Of a stretch of 38,037 nt of DNA, positions 25,180-32,494 are shown in pieces. The notes under the pieces were generated by a model. The model was not told where the DNA came from. It saw nothing but the letters and a program-made list of their open reading frames with translations, and ran no database searches. Position numbers and translations under genes: made by a program. Source of the DNA: Lachnospiraceae bacterium (GTDB lineage: Bacteria > Bacillota > Clostridia > Lachnospirales > Lachnospiraceae). The stretch's first letter is position 1, and every line of letters begins with the position of its first letter. The DNA lies in contig JAILQS010000020.1 in NCBI GenBank assembly GCA_024698865.1, forward strand, positions 1-38,037, given 5' to 3'.

Positions 25180-26850
25180 TTATACGCTCCTGATGCGGTT
25201 AAATGCGCTAAAGATTGCACGTATGGAAGCTCTCGTGATGTTGGAGCTTACGCCGACACCATGGATTGCCTTGTTTGTTTTGGTGTCTAACATGTGGATA
25301 TATGCAGCCGCCTGTGCATTAGAACCCTCTCGAAGTGCATGCTCTGAGTAATCTAAAATTTTGACTTCCATACCCAGTTCACTTTCCATTGCTCTCTTGG
25401 TTGCATCAATTGGTCCGTTTCCGGACGCTTCCACGAGTTTTTCAACACCATGGTCAGTATAAATAATTTTTACATGCGTGTCAAATTCGTCGTCATTATC
25501 AGACCAGTCTTCAATCTTACATTTTCTAAAATGCAGTGGCTCTTTGGCTTCTAAGTATTTCTCTCTGAACTCTTCCATAATGGTTTCCGGTGCAACCTCA
25601 CCCTGACGCTCTGCAATTTTCTGAATCACGTCAGCAAACTCTTTGTGCATTCCTTTTGGAAGTTTGAAACCAAAATAGGTATCCATAACAAAGGCTACGC
25701 CACCTTTTCCGGACTGGCTGTTAATACGCACAATCGGTTCGTACTCTCTACCAATATCCATCGGATCAATCGGAAGATATGGAACCTCCCACCAATCCTG
25801 CTTAGATTCCTGCATCGCCTTAACACCTTTATTAATAGCATCCTGATGGGAACCTGAGAAAGCGGTGAATACAAGTTTACCACCGTATGGGTGTCTTGGA
25901 TCGATTGGCATCTTGTTGCATCTTTCGCATACTTCGATAATTTCGTTGATGTTCTCGAGATTTAATTCCGGATTGATGCCCTGTGAAAACATATTGTAAG
26001 CAACATTTAAAATATCTACATTACCGGTTCTCTCACCGTTACCAAACAATGTACCTTCTACACGATCCGCACCCGCCAACATGGCAAGCTCTGTAGCTGC
26101 AACACCACAGCCTCTGTCGTTGTGTGGGTGAATACTCAAAATAATCGCTTCGCGGTTTTTGAAATGTCTGCTCATCCATTCAATCTGGTCTGCATATACA
26201 TTTGGTGTTGTCATCTCTACTGTCGCAGGAAGATTGATAATAACCGGGTTCTCCTTCGTTCCACCCCATTCTTCTACAACTGCGTCACAAACCTCTACTG
26301 CAAAATCAAGCTCTGTTCCGGTAAAGCTTTCCGGTGAATATTCTAAGATAATCTTGCCCGGGAATTTCTTGGCACGTTCTTTTACCATACGAGTTCCCTC
26401 AATGGCAATCTGTTTAATCTCGTCCTTATCCATACCAAATACAACACGACGCTGCAGAGTTGAGGTTGAGTTGTAAATATGAACGATTGCCTCTTTGATT
26501 CCCTCAATTGATTCAAATGTTCTGTCAATCAGATGCTCTCTACACTGTGTAAGTACCTGAACGCGGACATCATCCGGAATCATTTTTCTATCTACTAACT
26601 GACGAAGGAAATCATATTCTATCTGAGAAGCGGATGGGAAACCAATCTCTATTTCCTTGAACCCCAGTTTTAAAAGCAGATTAAAAAACTCTATTTTCTC
26701 TTCTACAACCATCGGCTCAATCAATGCCTGATTGCCATCTCGCAAGTCTACGCTACACCAGGTTGGTGCTTTCATAATCTCTTTGTTTGGCCATTCTCTC
26801 TCCGGGTAATTCACAACCGGCACTCTGCGATATCTCTTATAGTTTAACAT
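25180..26850 (-). CDS. leuA: 2-isopropylmalate synthase (long, type 2)
   Basis: First committed step of leucine synthesis: 2-ketoisovalerate plus acetyl-CoA. It has 556 aa. The catalytic barrel starts PTWCSVDLRDGNQALIEP with the metal Asp. The HPHNDRGCGVAATELA box holds the His pair, followed by GSHQDAINKG. A C-terminal regulatory domain (about 430-556, EASGNGPIDATKRAM then a RASIRAIFSAFNRI end) is the leucine-sensing LeuA dimer domain. Length and the RYRRVPVVNYPEREWP opening fit the yeast/actinobacterial-like form. ATG 26850 has GGAGG 7 bases upstream. It is controlled by a leucine T-box. leuB, C and D are not nearby. Confidence 0.95.
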   Translation of the reverse strand: MLNYKRYRRVPVVNYPEREWPNKEIMKAPTWCSVDLRDGNQALIEPMVVEEKIEFFNLLLKLGFKEIEIGFPSASQIEYDFLRQLVDRKMIPDDVRVQVLTQCREHLIDRTFESIEGIKEAIVHIYNSTSTLQRRVVFGMDKDEIKQIAIEGTRMVKERAKKFPGKIILEYSPESFTGTELDFAVEVCDAVVEEWGGTKENPVIINLPATVEMTTPNVYADQIEWMSRHFKNREAIILSIHPHNDRGCGVAATELAMLAGADRVEGTLFGNGERTGNVDILNVAYNMFSQGINPELNLENINEIIEVCERCNKMPIDPRHPYGGKLVFTAFSGSHQDAINKGVKAMQESKQDWWEVPYLPIDPMDIGREYEPIVRINSQSGKGGVAFVMDTYFGFKLPKGMHKEFADVIQKIAERQGEVAPETIMEEFREKYLEAKEPLHFRKCKIEDWSDNDDEFDTHVKIIYTDHGVEKLVEASGNGPIDATKRAMESELGMEVKILDYSEHALREGSNAQAAAYIHMLDTKTNKAIHGVGVSSNITRASIRAIFSAFNRIRSV

Positions 26851-26914
26851 GTTACTTCCTCCATTTCTTTTAAATAAATATAGCTCATCGCGAAACATTT
26901 TTTATATGAAATAT

Positions 26915-26948
26915 AAAAAAACTTCCGTCTCTATAAAAGAGACGGAAG
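26915..26948 (-). terminator. T-box terminator ahead of leuA
   Basis: Perfect 11-bp stem CTTCCGTCTCT (26922-26932 with 26938-26948), then seven T residues on the minus strand (26915-26921). Confidence 0.92.
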
Positions 26949-27207
26949 ATAATATCTTTCGCGGTACCACTCTAATTCGTGTAATTCTACACGCTCTCAC
27001 TGATACGGACTTTCCAATCAAAATGATAAAGTCTTATATCGCCCTGGATGATAACGGTCAGGCTCCGGTTCTGCCTACAATTTACTTTCAGCAAAACAGC
27101 TCAAAGGCGAGTTCGATTCCACATTGCAACTGTCTTTCACCAACCGACAGCTCTCTGAATGCGTTGTTAGAATTTACTATTCCTTATCACAGCATTTTTC
27201 AACTTCA
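26915..27207 (-). ncRNA. T-box leader of leuA, leucine-specific
   Basis: Minus-strand leader with a stem I region (AGAGAGCTGTCGG, GGTGAAAGACAG), a specifier loop GAACTCG whose codon CTC (27109-27111) is leucine, and the T-box AGAGTGGTACCGCG (26960-26973). A terminator follows. Uncharged tRNA-Leu pairs with CTC and the T-box bulge to favour antitermination. Target and codon agree. Confidence 0.93.
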
Positions 27208-27213
27208 CAATAT

Positions 27214-27242
27214 ATGATAGTCAAATAATTTGAAAATGTCAA
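27214..27242 (-). promoter_or_regulatory. Promoter of the leuA leader
   Basis: On the minus strand, -35 TTGACA (27237-27242) and -10 TATCAT (27214-27219) with a 17-bp spacer. The -35 contains the TGA stop codon of the upstream HPr-like gene. Confidence 0.75.
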
Positions 27243-27520
27243 CTGTTTTCTTTCTTTTCTCCAAATCCTTTGGCTATATATCCACAAATAGTCTCCAGTG
27301 CTTCCTCTTCATCCACACCTTTGCAACGTATGGTTATTTCCTGTCCTTTGACTATGCCACCACTTAAAATACTCAACATACTTTTGGCATTCAATATTTT
27401 GTCCGAATCCAAATGAATCTCTATGACAGATTTAAATTTCAATGCTTGTTCACAGAAACTGCCTGCAACTCTCATATGCAGACCTTTTTCATTAACCACA
27501 CGTACTTTTCTCTCTACCAT
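27239..27520 (-). CDS. HPr-family phosphocarrier-like protein
   Basis: 93-aa HPr fold. The phosphorylation site appears as NEKGLHMRVAGSF: the active His is present, but the usual HARP context reads HMRV, with Pro replaced by Val. The regulatory serine region is AKSMLSILSGGIVKGQEI, close to the normal AKSIMGVMSLGVKKG. The His rules out a Crh-type protein. It may be a second HPr, with carbon-regulatory rather than transport duty; this is inference. It lies 11 bp after cdaR, at the end of the cdaA operon. Its stop codon lies inside the -35 of the leuA promoter. Confidence 0.82.
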   Translation of the reverse strand: MVERKVRVVNEKGLHMRVAGSFCEQALKFKSVIEIHLDSDKILNAKSMLSILSGGIVKGQEITIRCKGVDEEEALETICGYIAKGFGEKKENS

Positions 27521-27531
27521 ATCTGCTCCTT

Positions 27532-28905
27532 TTATTCCGGCTGTTCCGTCTCATTCTGCTCTTTTGAATTGTCCACAGCCTCTCCCGGTGTTGCCGGTGA
27601 TTGAGCCGGTGTGGACGGTTGAGAGGAACTTGGTGTTTCTTCTACAGGTTCAGAAGAATCATCCTCTGTCAAACTGTTCTTTGTAAGCTTAACCAATACC
27701 TTGCTTACAGAAAAAGATATTTTATATTTGTCCGTATCAATTCCGGACTTGATTTCTATCAAATTATCACCTTCCTTGGCCTGCTCCAGATCAATATACA
27801 AATCCAGGTTAGAAACGGAAGTTAATTTTTCCAAATCTTTTGAAAGACCGGACACGATAATCTGTACCTGCGAATCTGAATCAATCGATACCTTCATTCC
27901 ATCCGGAATATTAATTCGTTTGATCTTATTTGCACTGATGTCAAATGTCTTATTACCGCTTGCCTCTATCGTAAATTTAACAACTGCTGTACTGTTCTGG
28001 GAAACAACCACTACGCCTTCCGGAATGTACTCATTCAGGTCGAATTCCAGTTCATCTGTTTTGGTCATCTCTGAGGCATCGATTGGAATTTCTACTTTAC
28101 TAATCTTTTTAAGCGTCTTGCTTTCTCCTGCCAGTTCAATTTCTGCAGGTGCTTTTTCCATCTGCGTAATCTGATATCCATTCTTTGGTTCTTTCGTAAT
28201 TGTAAACTGTACCGGAACACTCTTCGTTTTGACAATGTGTACATCAACTCTTACATTTTCAACGTTATATTTCAAGCGGTTTGACTCAATCAGCTCACCT
28301 TTTGAGTTATATGCAGACAAAGCCAATTGTTCCGAAGTAAAGTCCTGACTGGCACCACTCACTTCAACCTTGGCACGAATCTCGGCAATTTCATTTACAA
28401 CGGATTCCGCTCCGGTAACATTCACCATATTGGGTTTTGCGGAGGCTTCCATAACGTAATATCCTTCGGAAGGTGTTCCACTCTGTTCTACCGTTACCTT
28501 GAAATTCTGTTCTGCCTTTTCATCCATAACGACCGTCAGCATACCCGGGTTCGTTGAAAACTCCAGCTCTGCGTAGTCAAATTTCGGGCAGGAAACATCT
28601 ATATCCACTTTGTTAAACGCATTCTGATTGGTAATATCCGCGGTAACCACAAGATCTGAGGCTGTAATCTGATATACAATGCTTCGTTTTCCTTTGATGG
28701 TTACACTGACTGTATTGCCTTCTACGATATCATACACTTTGTTTAATGCGTCCAAATCCTCCGCATGTAAAACATTTACCGGAACATTGGTAACCATTGC
28801 TGTTTTCACGGGATCATCCACATTAATAATGATTAACCAAAGTACTGCCGCAAGTGCAAGGGACGCAATTTTATAACCTATATTTCTTGTCAATATCTCT
28901 TTCAT
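27532..28905 (-). CDS. cdaR: YbbR-domain protein CdaR
   Basis: Membrane-anchored partner and regulator of the diadenylate cyclase CdaA. It has 457 aa: one N-terminal membrane helix (about 10-28, GYKIASLALAAVLWLIII), then a chain of YbbR domains of about 80 aa each outside the cell, and a Ser/Thr/Pro/Glu-rich tail. The repeating hallmark VxVxVxGxxxxLxxIxxVxxxID is seen more than once (AEIELAGESKTLKKISKVEI; VQIIVSGLSKDLEKLTSVSNL). Start choice is between close ATGs; 28905 is best spaced (6 bases) from the GGGG purine site. It directly follows cdaA. Confidence 0.87.
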   Translation of the reverse strand: MKEILTRNIGYKIASLALAAVLWLIIINVDDPVKTAMVTNVPVNVLHAEDLDALNKVYDIVEGNTVSVTIKGKRSIVYQITASDLVVTADITNQNAFNKVDIDVSCPKFDYAELEFSTNPGMLTVVMDEKAEQNFKVTVEQSGTPSEGYYVMEASAKPNMVNVTGAESVVNEIAEIRAKVEVSGASQDFTSEQLALSAYNSKGELIESNRLKYNVENVRVDVHIVKTKSVPVQFTITKEPKNGYQITQMEKAPAEIELAGESKTLKKISKVEIPIDASEMTKTDELEFDLNEYIPEGVVVVSQNSTAVVKFTIEASGNKTFDISANKIKRINIPDGMKVSIDSDSQVQIIVSGLSKDLEKLTSVSNLDLYIDLEQAKEGDNLIEIKSGIDTDKYKISFSVSKVLVKLTKNSLTEDDSSEPVEETPSSSQPSTPAQSPATPGEAVDNSKEQNETEQPE

Positions 28906-28941
28906 CATAATCCCCATTTCTAAGCATCATTCAAAGCAAAA

Positions 28942-29808
28942 TTATAAACCGTTTATGGATTTCTCTTTTTTCCAAAGCCGAAACTTCTTACCATCCGTAT
29001 TCTTTCGATAAGACTCAAGTTTCGATTTCAACAAGTCACCGTCGACACCTCGAATCAAAGTACCTTCTACGGCAATGGAAACCTTTCCGGTCTCTTCCGA
29101 AACGATAACGGTTACACTATCTGTTGCTTCACTGACACCCACACCTGCTCGATGTCTGGTTCCAAGCTCCTTACTAAGCTCCATATTATCCGAAAGCGGC
29201 AAATAACATGTAGCAGCGGTAATTCGATCTCCCTTTACAATAATCGCTCCGTCATGCAGCGGTGTATTGTGTTCAAATATGTTAATCAACAACTGACTGC
29301 TAATCAAAGAATCCAGTTCAATTCCTGTATTCTCATATTCCGTAAGCGGAATATCTCTTTCGATAACAATAAGTGCTCCTGTCTTGGTTTTGCCAAGTTC
29401 AAATGCAGCTTTTACAATCTCATTAACGGTATACTCTGAGAATTTCTCGCCTTTTTCCCTTGAATCATCAAATGGAATAATCGAGAAAAACTGACTCTTT
29501 CGTCCAAGCTGCTCCAGCGCCTTTCTGAGTTCGGGCTGGAACACTATTATTAATGCCGTTATTCCAACCTGTAGAACATTTCGGAATATCCACAGGATAA
29601 CCTTCATATCAAAAATAATTGCAAAAAGGCATACCACAATAAGAACAACCAGACCTTTTACCAGCATCCATGCTCTGGTACTCTTAACCCAGAGAAATAC
29701 ATAGTAAAGGGCAATTGCAATCAATAATATTTCAATTCCATCAATTACGGTGACTTTCACCGGCATAACAGACATATAATTTGTAATAAATCTTCTAATC
29801 GTATCCAT
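28942..29808 (-). CDS. cdaA: Diadenylate cyclase CdaA
   Basis: Makes c-di-AMP from two ATP. It is a 288-aa membrane enzyme. Three N-terminal helices (about 24-40, 48-66, 72-90) precede the DAC domain (about 120-265), where the active motifs DGA (186-188, PLHDGAIIV) and RHR (218-220, GTRHRAGVGVSE) are intact. c-di-AMP controls potassium and osmolyte uptake and cell-wall strength in Firmicutes. The ribosome site is weak (AGATGGTAG). The neighbour cdaR is canonical; the usual third gene glmM is absent and an HPr-like gene follows instead. Confidence 0.95.
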   Translation of the reverse strand: MDTIRRFITNYMSVMPVKVTVIDGIEILLIAIALYYVFLWVKSTRAWMLVKGLVVLIVVCLFAIIFDMKVILWIFRNVLQVGITALIIVFQPELRKALEQLGRKSQFFSIIPFDDSREKGEKFSEYTVNEIVKAAFELGKTKTGALIVIERDIPLTEYENTGIELDSLISSQLLINIFEHNTPLHDGAIIVKGDRITAATCYLPLSDNMELSKELGTRHRAGVGVSEATDSVTVIVSEETGKVSIAVEGTLIRGVDGDLLKSKLESYRKNTDGKKFRLWKKEKSINGL

Positions 29809-29858
29809 ATATCTACCATCTGCCTTCTATCTGCACATTGATTGTTCTATTCATAGTA

Positions 29859-30812
29859 TTAGTCTTCATCTGCAGATATATTTTCTTTTTGCTCACTGAT
29901 TGTCTTAATTTTCTTTTCCGGAGCTGCAACCTTCATCTTTGGAACCGCTTTTACATAATAGTAATAGTCGTCATCCTCAAATTGCACTCTCTCCACTGCC
30001 GTATAATCCAGCGATAACCGGAAGAACCAGACTACAAAAACAATCACAGCCGAGATTATAGTCTGTACAATTACAGCAACAATATCCAAATCCAGATTCA
30101 GGAACAAATCTCCCATCAAAAATCCCAGAACATTTACGATAGACCCTACCAGAATTGCCACGTAGAAGCCATAGTCCATCGGAAATCTTGAAATGAAATA
30201 TGTAATCAACAGCACTGCAGTAAATACAGCAACCGCCAAAAACATATTTTTATTGGAACCAAATCCATCTACAAACATCTTGAAAACGGATAAAATCTCC
30301 TCAATTGAGTTCCCCGGATTGGTTGATGTAACCACTTTTACTACTTCGAACAGGTAATAAATAATCACTCCACATGCAACCGGAATTACAGCTGCCGGTG
30401 TACTTACCAAACCTAAAAGAAGCGGTATAAAAAAAGGTACCTTTAATACATACAGCACCGGAACTGCTGCCACTACCAGACTAAGCTCCGGCGTATATCG
30501 GGTGAACATCAAAAACAAAATCAGATAAATGATAACTACGATTCCCCCTAGAATCAGCGAGTTACTCATAATATGGCCAACAGATATCGCTGCCGCCAAA
30601 AACAACAATACTCCGGATGGCGTAAAAGCCGAAACCAAAGAGCATCCCAACATCACCGGAAGCGATGTCAGTTTGGCATTGTATCCCATCTGGCTGTTAA
30701 TTGTAAAGAAAATGATCAATGCCACAAAAAACTTCAAGAATGGTTTTGCATAGATTTCAATCCTGTCATAAATATTTTTCATCCATTCTTTAAAAACAAG
30801 TAAATTAGTCAC
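29859..30812 (-). CDS. Polytopic membrane protein, function unknown
   Basis: 317 aa with about eight to nine hydrophobic segments between residues 22 and 270, then a short charged cytoplasmic tail (EDDDYYYYVKAVPKMKVAAPEKK...). I recognise no family motif. The start codon is GTG with GGGAGG 7 bases before it; the site lies in the end of the preceding gene, 1 bp away, so the two genes are coupled. It sits just before cdaA, which suggests a role in the same envelope or osmotic function. This is inference. Confidence 0.7.
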   Translation of the reverse strand: MTNLLVFKEWMKNIYDRIEIYAKPFLKFFVALIIFFTINSQMGYNAKLTSLPVMLGCSLVSAFTPSGVLLFLAAAISVGHIMSNSLILGGIVVIIYLILFLMFTRYTPELSLVVAAVPVLYVLKVPFFIPLLLGLVSTPAAVIPVACGVIIYYLFEVVKVVTSTNPGNSIEEILSVFKMFVDGFGSNKNMFLAVAVFTAVLLITYFISRFPMDYGFYVAILVGSIVNVLGFLMGDLFLNLDLDIVAVIVQTIISAVIVFVVWFFRLSLDYTAVERVQFEDDDYYYYVKAVPKMKVAAPEKKIKTISEQKENISADED

Positions 30813-30813
30813 G

Positions 30814-31221
30814 TTAATCCTCCCTATCCGTATCCTGCTTCTTCTCGTAATATCGCTCTAAAACCATCAGGTTTTTACGAAAACGTAGGAGAAAACGGTG
30901 CGCCTTCGAGTACCTTACAGCACTCACAGTTATGGACCCAACCGCATATACAATCAAAACAATAATATATCCTATAATCATTTGACGTAACAATCCTACA
31001 TAATTGATTGACATCACATCTGCAAAAAAAGCATCCAACTTATAAAATGCTACCATCATCCAAATCAGAGCATATCCAATTGTAACGTAAATTAAATCCT
31101 GCATGAGATGCATACGGATATAATCGCTCCTGTAGTAACCGGTAATCCGAAAACTTTTCTTTTCTTTTTCTTCAGCAATTGCCAGTTTGGACATAAAGCG
31201 AATCTTCTTCTCGTTAAGCAT
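30814..31221 (-). CDS. Small two-helix membrane protein, function unknown
   Basis: 135 aa. A basic N-terminus (LNEKKIRFMSKLAIAEEKEKKSFRITGYYRSDYIRMHLMQDLI) is followed by two membrane helices (about 45-62 and 80-103) and a basic tail with RYSKAHRFLLRFRKNLMVLERYYEKK. No family is recognised. ATG 31221 has AGGGGGCG nearby; an in-frame ATG at 31239 lacks a site. It is first of the five-gene run to the HPr-like gene and probably partners the next membrane protein. Confidence 0.7.
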   Translation of the reverse strand: MLNEKKIRFMSKLAIAEEKEKKSFRITGYYRSDYIRMHLMQDLIYVTIGYALIWMMVAFYKLDAFFADVMSINYVGLLRQMIIGYIIVLIVYAVGSITVSAVRYSKAHRFLLRFRKNLMVLERYYEKKQDTDRED

Positions 31222-31261
31222 ATCCACGCCCCCTGTCATTTAGTCAAAAACATACAGTTTA

Positions 31262-31290
31262 AGTATAGCATATCACTATTTTTATTTCAA
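31262..31290 (-). promoter_or_regulatory. Promoter of the cdaA operon
   Basis: On the minus strand, -35 TTGAAA (31285-31290) and -10 TATACT (31262-31267) are separated by 17 bp, 40 bp before the first start codon. Confidence 0.65.
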
Positions 31291-31340
31291 ATATAGGTCG
31301 TTTCTTTTCTTAGCTTCCGTTCCGGTGCAGGTGCTAAAGG

Positions 31341-31548
31341 GTGCGCCTATAGTTATATTTTTTGCAATAAAATGTTTGCGGACGCTGATAGTTCCATTAG
31401 GGGTACGTTTTCACCAGTTGAACACGTAACGGTACATAGGGTTGCAAAGAACACAACCCAAGTACACGACGTGTTCAAAGCCCCCTTATGAAACTATCAG
31501 CGTCCGCAAACAAACTTGCAGCCAAAAAGAACATAGCTATACGCGCAC
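31341..31548 (+). repeat. Long palindromic element, copy 2 (core 31400-31485)
   Basis: This is the cleanest copy. Left arm 31341-31399 and right arm 31486-31548 pair over almost their full length, including 21 perfect bases around TTTGCGGACGCTGATAG. The core has stems TTGAACACGT/ACGTGTTCAA and CGGTAC-GGTTG/CAACC-GTAC. Relative to copy 1, two pairs in the first stem have changed on both sides (G-C to A-T, A-T to G-C). Short frames here, such as one at 31442-31657, are accidental. Confidence 0.88.
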
Positions 31549-31686
31549 ATTCAAAATGGATGTGATGTATATGCGGATTTATTCATGCGCATCTGTTTTA
31601 CTGACGGGTGCAGGGGCGTTTGCACCGGTAGAAAAAGCTTATATCGTCCGACGGTGAGAATGTTCGCATTCCTGTTAGTTTCAAAG

Positions 31687-31914
31687 GCTGCCTTTTCTTG
31701 CGTTAGTATTTCCTTTTAGAGAAGTACATATTAGGTTTGCAATGTTCTATTGGTTCCGTATGGGGGCTTTAAACACGTCGGTGCTTGAGTTGCGTTTTTT
31801 GCAACCTTAGCACCGCTACGTGGTTAACTGGCGAAAGCGTACCCCAAACGGGACTGATAGAACAGTGTAAACCTGATGTTGTTTATCAAATGGAAATACT
31901 AACGTAAGAAAGCC
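31687..31914 (-). repeat. Long palindromic element, copy 3, inverted (core 31762-31845)
   Basis: Same family in the opposite orientation, 138 bp from copy 2. Arms 31687-31761 and 31846-31914 are about 80% complementary, with blocks CGTTAGTATTTCC, AGGTTT and TGTTCTAT matching their partners. The core stem CGGTGC...GCACCG replaces GTAC pairs of copy 2 with matched changes. One core position (C opposite T) is unpaired. The 31549-31686 spacer holds only small hairpins (for example GAATG-TTCG-CATTC) and no gene. Confidence 0.85.
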
Positions 31915-31950
31915 CTCAACTTTTTGGGCAAACGCCTGTTAAATCCCCAG

Positions 31951-31982
31951 AAAAAAAACAGATGCGGAATCATCCGCATCTG
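31951..31982 (-). terminator. Terminator of the VOC-family gene
   Basis: Perfect 9-bp stem CAGATGCGG/CCGCATCTG (31959-31967 with 31974-31982), then eight T residues on the minus strand (31951-31958), 19 bp beyond the stop codon. Confidence 0.9.
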
Positions 31983-32000
31983 CATCATATCCATATGTAA

Positions 32001-32390
32001 TTATTCCACTATCTCGATCAGATTTCCTTCCAATCCAACAATCGTGCTCTCATAATATCCATCTCCGGTAACTCTTGGTCCACTGCTCACTTCATATCCA
32101 TCTTCCTGAAAGCGCTTAGTCAACTGATCCACATTTTCTTTGCTCCCCACAGAAAAGGCTATGTGTGCAAACCCCGGTCTAATGCCCGGAAGTCCGGGTG
32201 CAAGGTTTGTCTTATTCATAATTTCCAGTCTTGAACCTCCTTCGAAGGTTAAGAAATAGGAAGAAAACTCTTTTTCCGGATTTCGATATTTGGTTCCTGC
32301 AACCGCATGAAAGTATTTTTCAAAGAAATCTCTTGCCATCTCGAGATCCTGAACGTACATTGCCATATGTTCTATTGATATATTCCCCAT
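32001..32390 (-). CDS. VOC/glyoxalase-superfamily protein
   Basis: Single-module vicinal-oxygen-chelate protein of 129 aa. Likely metal ligands are His8 (ISIEHMAMYV), the Glu in RLEIM, the His in FAHIAFSV and Glu126 (LIEIVE), matching the glyoxalase I / dioxygenase pattern in two beta-alpha-beta-beta-beta halves. The substrate cannot be read: it could be a lactoylglutathione-lyase-like enzyme, an epimerase or a resistance protein. GAGGTG precedes the ATG. It is monocistronic between two terminators, next to the palindromic elements. Confidence 0.83.
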   Translation of the reverse strand: MGNISIEHMAMYVQDLEMARDFFEKYFHAVAGTKYRNPEKEFSSYFLTFEGGSRLEIMNKTNLAPGLPGIRPGFAHIAFSVGSKENVDQLTKRFQEDGYEVSSGPRVTGDGYYESTIVGLEGNLIEIVE

Positions 32391-32433
32391 ATTTCACCTC
32401 ATATTTTATACTGATAACTATCGTTTATAGGGC

Positions 32434-32464
32434 AAAAGGCTCCTTACATTATCAGGAGCCTTTT
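32434..32464. terminator. Terminator of the sugar ABC operon
   Basis: Perfect 11-bp stem AAAAGGCTCCT/AGGAGCCTTTT (32434-32444 with 32454-32464), 30 bp beyond the permease stop. The symmetric A and T ends allow function on either strand. Confidence 0.75.
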
Positions 32465-32494
32465 AGAGGGTTAATGAAAAAAATGTTTAAATTC

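Noticed and set aside
31442-31657. Plus-strand frame of 71 codons
   Set aside because: It spans half of palindromic copy 2 and its flank, lacks a ribosome site and is explained by the palindrome.
31341-31914. Integron attC sites or group II intron pieces
   Set aside because: Conserved sequence is in the core rather than at the outer ends, no attC end boxes are seen and no intron domain V/VI pattern or integrase is present.
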